A DNA stretch of 64,000 bases from the NCBI RefSeq assembly GCF_014650955.1, contig NZ_BMVY01000022.1:92027-156026 (forward strand). The letters run 5' to 3'. Positions 58,628 to 64,000 of the stretch are shown piece by piece; position 1 is the first letter of the stretch; each line of letters opens with the position of its first letter. The stretch comes from Streptomyces tauricus. GTDB lineage: Bacteria; Actinomycetota; Actinomycetes; Streptomycetales; Streptomycetaceae. Below the pieces are notes generated by a model. The model made no database searches and was not told the origin of the DNA. It was given only the letters and a program-made list of their open reading frames with translations. The translations under genes were made by a program, and so were the position numbers.

Positions 58628-58739
58628 GATTGAGAAGCGTATCCGCTGAATCCCATCCGATTCTCCTGTTGGACCGCTGTCCTGGGGCAGGCGAGAGTGG
58701 ACACCGGTCCACTCCGTACCGACCCCTCTGGAGAACGCG

Positions 58740-59729
58740 TTGTACACCGCACACACCGACCGCTACGCGGACATGCCCTACCGGCGCACCGGACGCAGCG
58801 GCCTGAAGCTGCCCGCCCTCTCCCTGGGCCTGTGGCACAACTTCGGCCCCGACCGGCCGGTGGACACCCAGCGCGCGATCCTGCGGCGAGCGTTCGACCT
58901 GGGTGTCACCCACTTCGACCTGGCCAACAACTACGGGCCCCCGCCCGGCGCCGCCGAGTCCGCCCTCGGTGACGCGCTGAAGGCGGACTTCGGGCCGTAC
59001 CGCGACGAGCTGGTCATCTCCTCCAAGGCCGGCTACCTGATGTGGCCGGGCCCGTACGGCGAGTGGGGCTCGCGCAAGTACCTGCTGTCCTCGCTGGACC
59101 AGAGCCTGAACCGCATGGGCCTCGACTACGTCGACATCTTCTACTCGCACCGCCCCGACCCGGAGACTCCCCTGGAGGAGACGATGGGCGCCCTGCACTC
59201 GGCCGTCCAGCAGGGCAAGGCGCTGTACGTCGGTGTCTCGAACTACTCGCCGGAGCAGACCCGTGAGGCCGCCCGCATCCTGGGCGAGCTGGGCACCCCG
59301 CTCCTCATCCACCAGCCGCGCTACTCGATCCTCGACCGGCGCCCCGAGGAGGAGGGGCTGCTGGACACGCTCGACGAGCTGAAGATCGGGTCCATCGCCT
59401 ACTCGCCGCTGGAGCAGGGGCTCCTCACGGGCCGCTACCTGGACGGCATCCCGGAGGGTTCGCGGGCCGCGAGCGACAGCCCCTTCCTGAGCGCGGACAA
59501 GCTGACCGAGGAGCTCGTCGCCGACCTGCGCGCCCTGAACGACATCGCCAAGTCCCGCGGTCAGTCGCTGGCCCAGATGGCGCTGGCCTGGGTGCTGCGC
59601 GGCGGCAGGGTCACCTCCGCGCTGATCGGCGCGAGCAGTCCGCAGCAGCTGGAGGACAGCGTGGCCGCCACGGGCAACCTGGAGTTCTCGCAGGACGAGC
59701 TCGACCGGATCGACGCGCTCGTACGGTAG
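58740..59729 (+). CDS. Aldo/keto reductase, YghZ/Gpr type
   Basis: The 329-residue protein is an NADPH-dependent reductase. It has YRRTGRSGLKLPALSLGLWHNFG, GVTHFDLANNYGPPPGAAE with catalytic Asp and Tyr, VISSKAGYLMWPGPYGEWGSRKYL with the Lys, and YVDIFYSHRPDPETPLEET with the His. The sequence matches the L-glyceraldehyde-3-phosphate reductase/YghZ group, which also reduces methylglyoxal. It starts at a TTG with GGAG six bases upstream; no ATG fits. It is divergent from a LysR gene that probably controls it. Confidence 0.92.
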   Translation: MYTAHTDRYADMPYRRTGRSGLKLPALSLGLWHNFGPDRPVDTQRAILRRAFDLGVTHFDLANNYGPPPGAAESALGDALKADFGPYRDELVISSKAGYLMWPGPYGEWGSRKYLLSSLDQSLNRMGLDYVDIFYSHRPDPETPLEETMGALHSAVQQGKALYVGVSNYSPEQTREAARILGELGTPLLIHQPRYSILDRRPEEEGLLDTLDELKIGSIAYSPLEQGLLTGRYLDGIPEGSRAASDSPFLSADKLTEELVADLRALNDIAKSRGQSLAQMALAWVLRGGRVTSALIGASSPQQLEDSVAATGNLEFSQDELDRIDALVR

Positions 59730-59789
59730 CGCTCCGCGAAGCGGTCTGCCGGGGGCGCGGTGATGTGTCCGCGGGCCCGGTGGGGCCCG

Positions 59790-59825
59790 GTCGCGCAGTT
59801 CCCCGCGCCCCTTCCGGGGCGCGGG
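59790..59825. repeat. Streptomyces intergenic GGGGCGCGGGGAAC repeat, copy 2
   Basis: On the minus strand the sequence reads GCGCCCCGGAAGGGGCGC then GGGGAACTGCGCGACC. A 10-bp hairpin stem (59802-59825) is included, so it can also end transcription of the convergent genes on either side. Confidence 0.65.
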
Positions 59826-59847
59826 TGCCGCGTCCACCGGATCAGGG

Positions 59848-60243
59848 TCACTCCGCGGCGGGCACCCTGTCGAGGAAGCCGAACACGCTCCGTATCCGGT
59901 CGTCCTCGGTCAGGGTGATCACGTCGAAGCCGGCGACGGGCGCCGAGCCGTCCGTGGTGTTCACCAGCTCCCAGCCGAAACGGGCCGTGCCGTGATGGCC
60001 GTCCACCGGCCCGGCCGGACGGAAGACGAAGCCGGGAAACTGCTCGTGGGCCGCGGCGATCACGGCCGCGATCCCCTCGTGCCCCCTGACATCGGCGAGC
60101 GGGTCGGTGTACCCGCCGTCCGCGGTCCAGGCGGCGGCCACCGCCTTCGCCAGGGCCTCCGCCCCGTCCGCGTTCCAGGCATCGAAGTAACGGGCTACGG
60201 CGGTCTCGTACCGGTTCTCGTTCGCGGACACGTTCACGGTCAT
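59848..60243 (-). CDS. SnoaL/NTF2-like protein
   Basis: The 131-residue protein has an NTF2-like fold: ETAVARYFDAWNADGAEALAKAVAAAWTADGGYTDPLADVRGHEGIAAVIAAAHEQFPGFVF and then VDGHHGTARFGWELVNTTDG. Members serve as small isomerases, hydrolases or ligand-binding proteins; no function can be assigned. GGAGG precedes the ATG at 60243. It stands alone. Confidence 0.87.
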   Translation of the reverse strand: MTVNVSANENRYETAVARYFDAWNADGAEALAKAVAAAWTADGGYTDPLADVRGHEGIAAVIAAAHEQFPGFVFRPAGPVDGHHGTARFGWELVNTTDGSAPVAGFDVITLTEDDRIRSVFGFLDRVPAAE

Positions 60244-60578
60244 GAGGAATCAGCCTCCAGCGAGGTCTTCGGGATGCGGTACCGCAACCATGCCGGGCGC
60301 CGCCGGGACCGTCGATTACCCCGCGGGTAATGCGCCGCCGGGCACGCGACGCGCACCGCGCGACCCGTACCGCCGAGCCGTTTCGGCCAAACAGGACCGT
60401 GAATATGCCAGGAGACTGGCCGGAAAGGCATGGTGACACTGTGTCAGGAGTGGCGATACTCAAAGGCTAGGGCAATTCACCCTTCACCACTCCTCGGAAC
60501 AGCGCCACGGTGCACCGGAAACGAGCCGCGGGAAAGAGAGGCCGACAGGCGGCGAGCGGATGCGATGGGGGAGTGATC
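60244..60578. other. Intergenic region
   Basis: These 335 bp show no gene. A 12-bp palindrome TGCGGTACCGCA lies at 60275-60286, 32 bp upstream of the NTF2-like gene start, and might be an operator for it. The right part holds the promoter of the next hypothetical gene. Confidence 0.4.
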
Positions 60579-60989
60579 GTGCACGATGAATTCCTGTGCC
60601 ACGTCACCGCGTACGGAGTCTGTGGCGGAATGTGGGTCGGTGTACCGCTCGGCACCTACCGGGCCCCCACCCTGGCCCTGGCCATGTGGTGGTTACGGGA
60701 CCGGGCGTCCTGGATCGCCGAGCGCCTCGATCCCGATCCCGGCGCCCCCTACTTCCCGCCGAACTCGATGGCGCCCGTCGCCGGGACGACGCCCGATGTG
60801 CCCGGCCTGCTGCGCGCCTGGTGCGGTGACATGGTGCAACAGGATCTGGTCGCCGAGGAGTTGGCCGCCGGTCATCTGGTGCGCATCGCCACGAGTGACG
60901 AGACCACCGAGTACGAACTGCTCGCGGAGTCCGTCGACGCCCTGCGGATGCAGCGGACCCTGCCCTCTCTGTCCGCCCCGGCCGCCTGA
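60579..60989 (+). CDS. Hypothetical protein
   Basis: The 136-residue protein begins MHDEFLCHVTAYGVCGGMWV and has a weakly hydrophobic N-terminal half (VPLGTYRAPTLALAMWWLRDRASWIAERLD). The C-terminal half is charged (GDMVQQDLVAEELAAGHLVRIATSDETTEYELLAE). Start at the GTG 60579 is chosen because GGGGGAG lies five bases upstream; a GTG at 60573 is too close to it. I do not recognise a family. It precedes the FHA-ABC exporter by 94 bp, apparently with a separate promoter. Confidence 0.65.
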   Translation: MHDEFLCHVTAYGVCGGMWVGVPLGTYRAPTLALAMWWLRDRASWIAERLDPDPGAPYFPPNSMAPVAGTTPDVPGLLRAWCGDMVQQDLVAEELAAGHLVRIATSDETTEYELLAESVDALRMQRTLPSLSAPAA

Positions 60990-61071
60990 ACCCGCGCCCC
61001 TCCCTCGCCGGCCCCCGGCCTCGGCTGCCGGGCCCCCGCGCCCGCAGCAGGCGCATATGTGGGCGAATAGC

Positions 61072-61077
61072 TAGAAT
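61072..61077 (+). promoter_or_regulatory. -10 element of the leaderless FHA-ABC gene
   Basis: TAGAAT lies six bases before the ATG at 61084, and no Shine-Dalgarno sequence is present. The transcript probably begins at the A of the start codon. No good -35 hexamer was found. Confidence 0.5.
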
Positions 61078-61083
61078 TCAGGC

Positions 61084-63420
61084 ATGGGAGAGCGGTCCGC
61101 GGTGCCCGACCTCGTCCTCGAAACGGAGACGGGTTCCACGCTGATGACCCCGGACCACGAGTACCACGTCGGCCGGGACCCGCTCAGCGACATCGTCATC
61201 GAGGACGCCCGGGTCTCCTGGCACCACGCGGTCCTGCGGCCGGGCACCGACCACTGGACGCTGGAGGACGAGAACAGCACGAACGGCACGTACGCCGACG
61301 GCCGCCGCGTCCACGAGTGGGACGTCGGAGCCGGCAGCGTCATCCACTTCGGCGCCCCCTCCGACGGCCCGCGCGCCGTGCTCGCCGACCGGCCCCCGCC
61401 CGCCCCCGAGCGGCCCTCGGTCGTCTCCGCGCCCGCCGCGACCGGCACCTTCCGCCGGCCCACCAGCGTGCGCCCGCTGCCCTCCCGCACCGTCCGGATC
61501 GGCCGCTCCGGCGACAACGACCTCGTCGTCGACGACCTCGGCGTCTCCCGGCGCCACGCGGAGCTGCGCGCGCTGCCGGACGGGACGTACGAGATCGTCG
61601 ACCTGGGCAGCCACAACGGCACGTTCCTCAACGGGCAGCCCGTCACGCGCTCCCGTGTCGGCGCGGGCGACATCGTCGGCATCGGCCACTCGGCGTTCTG
61701 CCTGGTCGGCGACCAGCTCCAGGAGTACGTCGACACCGGCGAGGTCTCGCTCGACGTGCAGGACCTGTCCGTCGCCGTCGACCGGGGCCGCAAGACGCTC
61801 CTCGACCGGGTCTCCTTCCCCGTCGGCGAGAAATGCCTGCTGGCCGTCGTCGGACCCAGCGGCGCGGGAAAGTCCACGCTCCTCAACGCCCTGACCGGGC
61901 AGCGCCCCGCCGACCGCGGCACGGTCCTGTACGACGGCCGCGACCTCTACCGGGACTACGCCGAACTGCGCCGGCGCATCGGCCTCGTACCGCAGGAGGA
62001 CATCCTGCACGCCCAGCTGACCGTGCGGCGCGCCCTCACGTACGCCGCCGAGCTGCGCTTCCCCCAGGACACCGCGAAGGCCGAGCGCAGGGCCCGCGTC
62101 GACGAGGTCATCCGCGAACTCGGTCTCGAACAGCGCGCCGGGCAGCCCATCCACAGCCTCTCCGGCGGCCAGCGCAAACGCGTCAGCGTGGCCCTCGAAC
62201 TGCTCACCAAGCCGTCCCTGCTCTTCCTCGACGAGCCGACCTCCGGCCTCGACCCCGGTATGGACCGCTCCGTGATGCACATGCTGCGCGGACTGGCCGA
62301 CGACGGGCGGACCGTCGTCGTGGTCACCCACAGCGTGCTCAGCCTCGACGTCTGCGACCGGCTGCTCGTCCTCGCGCCCGGCGGAAAGGTCGCCTACTAC
62401 GGGCCGCCCGAGGAGACACTCGCCTTCTTCGGCTACGAGCAGTGGCCGGAGGCGTTCGAGGCGTTCGAACGGGACCGCGAACGGGACTGGGCAGGCGACT
62501 ACCGCGCGTCGGTCCAGCACCGCCAGTACATCGTCAACTCCGCCACCCAGCCGCGCCTCCCGCGGACCGACCCCGCGCCCGGCGCCTTCGCCCGGCCGCC
62601 CAAGGCGCAGAGCTGGGGATCGCAGCTGGGCACACTCGTGCGCCGGTACGCCGCCGCGCTCGGCGCCGACCGCACGTTCCTCGCCATCATGATCGCCCTG
62701 CCCTTCGTGATGGGAGCGATGGCCCGGGCCCTGGCGGGCAGCAGGCTCACGCAGGAGACGGCGATGAACGCGCTGCTCATCCTCTGCGTCGGCGGAGTCC
62801 TGACGGGCGCGGCCAACGCCGTACGCGAACTGGTCAAGGAACGGGTGATCTACCAGCGGGAACGGGCCGTAGGCCTGTCCAGATCGGCGTACCTGATGTC
62901 CAAGGTCGTCGTCCTCGGCACGGTCACCGTGCTCCAGGCCGTCGTACTGACCCTGGTGGCGCTGCTCGGCGTCGACCTGAACGCGCCAGGCGGCGAGGGC
63001 GTCCTCCTGCCACCCCTCGTGGAGATCACGGTCGCCGTCGCCCTGCTCGCCTTCACCGCGATGATGCTCGGGCTCCTCGTCTCCGCGCTGGTACGCAAGG
63101 AGGAGGTCACGATGCCGCTGCTCGTGCTCCTCGCCATCGTGCAGGTCGTGTTCTGCGGCGCGCTGCTCAAACTCGACGGGGTCCCCGGCATCGAACAGCT
63201 GTCGTGGCTGGTGCCGTCGCGCTGGGCGCTCGGCGCCATGGCCGGGACCATCGGACTGGCCCGGCTCGTCCCGGGCGAGCTGACGGCCGACCCGCTGTTC
63301 CGGCACTCGGCCGGAGTGTGGCTGCTCAACATGGGCATGCTCGTCGTCCTCTCCGCCCTCTTCGGCTACGTGGTGGCCCGGCTGCTCAGACGCCACGAAC
63401 CCGCGGTCATGCGGAAGTAG
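61084..63420 (+). CDS. ABC exporter with two FHA domains
   Basis: The 778-residue protein fuses two FHA domains, an ABC ATPase and a six-helix ABC-2 permease. FHA1 (about 24-95) carries HVGRDPLSDIVIEDARVSWHHA and NSTNGTY; FHA2 (about 135-205) carries RIGRSGDNDLVVDDLGVSRRHAEL and SHNGTFLNG. Both keep the Arg, Ser-Arg-His and Asn residues that bind phosphothreonine. The ATPase has GPSGAGKSTLLNAL, LSGGQRKRVSVALELL and LLFLDEPTSGLDPG. The architecture matches Rv1747 of Mycobacterium tuberculosis, a Ser/Thr-kinase-regulated exporter. The substrate is unknown. Confidence 0.93.
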   Translation: MGERSAVPDLVLETETGSTLMTPDHEYHVGRDPLSDIVIEDARVSWHHAVLRPGTDHWTLEDENSTNGTYADGRRVHEWDVGAGSVIHFGAPSDGPRAVLADRPPPAPERPSVVSAPAATGTFRRPTSVRPLPSRTVRIGRSGDNDLVVDDLGVSRRHAELRALPDGTYEIVDLGSHNGTFLNGQPVTRSRVGAGDIVGIGHSAFCLVGDQLQEYVDTGEVSLDVQDLSVAVDRGRKTLLDRVSFPVGEKCLLAVVGPSGAGKSTLLNALTGQRPADRGTVLYDGRDLYRDYAELRRRIGLVPQEDILHAQLTVRRALTYAAELRFPQDTAKAERRARVDEVIRELGLEQRAGQPIHSLSGGQRKRVSVALELLTKPSLLFLDEPTSGLDPGMDRSVMHMLRGLADDGRTVVVVTHSVLSLDVCDRLLVLAPGGKVAYYGPPEETLAFFGYEQWPEAFEAFERDRERDWAGDYRASVQHRQYIVNSATQPRLPRTDPAPGAFARPPKAQSWGSQLGTLVRRYAAALGADRTFLAIMIALPFVMGAMARALAGSRLTQETAMNALLILCVGGVLTGAANAVRELVKERVIYQRERAVGLSRSAYLMSKVVVLGTVTVLQAVVLTLVALLGVDLNAPGGEGVLLPPLVEITVAVALLAFTAMMLGLLVSALVRKEEVTMPLLVLLAIVQVVFCGALLKLDGVPGIEQLSWLVPSRWALGAMAGTIGLARLVPGELTADPLFRHSAGVWLLNMGMLVVLSALFGYVVARLLRRHEPAVMRK

Positions 63421-63439
63421 CGTGGGGGAGCCAGACACG

Positions 63440-64000
63440 ATGACGACGACCACTCCCGGCTTCCGCCCCACCCATGTGGTCCCGGGGGACGGCATGCCGG
63501 CCTGGGACGCCCCCGACCCGGTCCGGCCCACCGTTCCCCTGGACGCCCTCCTGCCGGTCCGGCTCGTCGAACGGCGCGGCGACTGGGGGCACGTCGTGTG
63601 CGCCAACGGCTGGTCCGCGTGGGTCGACGGCCGTCTGCTGGTGGCCGTCCCGCAGGACCCGCCGCCCGCCGGGCAGCCGCTCGCCCGCACCGCCGACCCG
63701 CGTCCGCTGCTGGCCCGCGTCGAGGAGACGCTGCGCCGCTACCGGCGGCACGTCGAGGAACTGGCGGCCGGACGCCTCGACCGGGAGGCGTTCCACGACC
63801 TGACGACGGGGATGCGGGTCGGGATCGTCGTGGAGGGGGAGGCCGTCTGGCTGTACGAGGCCGAGCACGAACGCTGGGTGTACTGCGACGGCACCCGCGT
63901 GAGCACGTACGCGACGCGGGAGCCGCCGGCCGCGGCGGCGGACGGCTCAAGCCCGGGCGACGGCTCAAGCCCGGCGGCCTCGGGCCCGGCGGCCTCGGGC
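63440..64000 (+). CDS. SH3-like domain protein, cut by the window edge
   Basis: The frame starts at the ATG 63440, with GGGGGAG upstream, and is still open at the right edge after 187 codons. It reads MTTTTPGFRPTHVVPGDGMP, then LPVRLVERRGDWGHVVCANGWSAWVDGRLL, an SH3-like beta-rich segment. A helical region (LLARVEETLRRYRRHVEELAAGRLDREAF) and a second beta segment (VGIVVEGEAVWLYEAEHERWVYCDG) follow. The visible end is a Ser/Pro/Ala-rich linker. It begins 20 bp after the FHA-ABC exporter and is probably cotranscribed. Function unknown. Confidence 0.8.
   Translation, partial: MTTTTPGFRPTHVVPGDGMPAWDAPDPVRPTVPLDALLPVRLVERRGDWGHVVCANGWSAWVDGRLLVAVPQDPPPAGQPLARTADPRPLLARVEETLRRYRRHVEELAAGRLDREAFHDLTTGMRVGIVVEGEAVWLYEAEHERWVYCDGTRVSTYATREPPAAAADGSSPGDGSSPAASGPAASG

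Noticed and set aside
61078..63690. 870-residue minus-strand open frame
   Set aside because: It lies opposite the FHA-ABC exporter, is His/Gln/Asp-rich in the manner of antisense frames, and has no motif.
1..64000. tRNA, rRNA, insertion sequences, attachment sites, prophage or replication origin
   Set aside because: No tRNA-like T-loop context, transposase or integrase motif, terminal inverted repeats or DnaA-box cluster was seen anywhere.

Overview
The window is about 71-73% GC with strongly G/C-biased third codon positions. It carries a chaplin, a conservon with a linked P450, a tripeptidyl-aminopeptidase-like secreted hydrolase, SPW-repeat and DUF3662 proteins, and a chitinase behind tandem DasR-type boxes. 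Together these point to the chromosome of a Streptomyces species. I see no rRNA, tRNA, CRISPR array, IS element or prophage. 64 gene-sized features are listed, two cut by the window edges, one a short leader peptide and one a decayed remnant.

Layout. 1-13.5 kb: end of an arginine/ornithine-type antiporter and arginine deiminase; a secreted hydrolase divergent from a two-domain sortase-type chaplin; assorted acetyltransferases, an acyltransferase, an MFS pump, an alkylguanine alkyltransferase, a small ATPase, an autoregulated ArsR-SRPBCC fusion and an SPW membrane protein. 13.7-26.2 kb: a likely photo-oxidative stress island. It holds a five-gene translationally coupled lipid-modification operon (FAD oxidoreductase, DUF1365, two cyclopropane-fatty-acid-synthase-like methyltransferases, DUF1295), an ECF sigma factor with a zinc-type membrane anti-sigma factor, a second ECF sigma factor (LitS-like) divergent from a B12-binding MerR regulator (LitR-like), a DNA photolyase and an SDR protein.

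26.4-31.3 kb: organosulfur acquisition. A LysR regulator is divergent from a leaderless Cys-Cys leader peptide, a decayed acyl-CoA-dehydrogenase remnant, ssuE, an sfnB-type flavoprotein and ssuD. 32.1-38.6 kb: a complete urea ABC transporter (urtABCDE) and a cytosolic AmiC-like binding protein. 38.8-51.2 kb: MarR, aldehyde dehydrogenase, GH19 chitinase, two small membrane proteins, an ATP-grasp ligase with a CocE/NonD hydrolase, DUF3662, DUF5709, a lectin/PI-PLC-X secreted protein, a dienelactone hydrolase, a VOC protein and adenosine deaminase.

51.4-57.4 kb: a conservon (cvnA-B-C-D) translationally coupled to an atypical P450 and facing a second, canonical P450. 57.7-64 kb: LysR and aldo/keto reductase, an NTF2-like protein, a hypothetical protein, a leaderless FHA-FHA-ABC exporter, and a cut-off SH3-like protein.

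Likely joint functions: the photo-oxidative island would sense light or singlet oxygen through LitR and the anti-sigma factor and respond with DNA repair and membrane-lipid remodelling. The sulfur operon would release sulfite from sulfonates under cysteine-sensitive control. The urt operon imports urea, probably under nitrogen control. The conservon is a GTPase signalling module.
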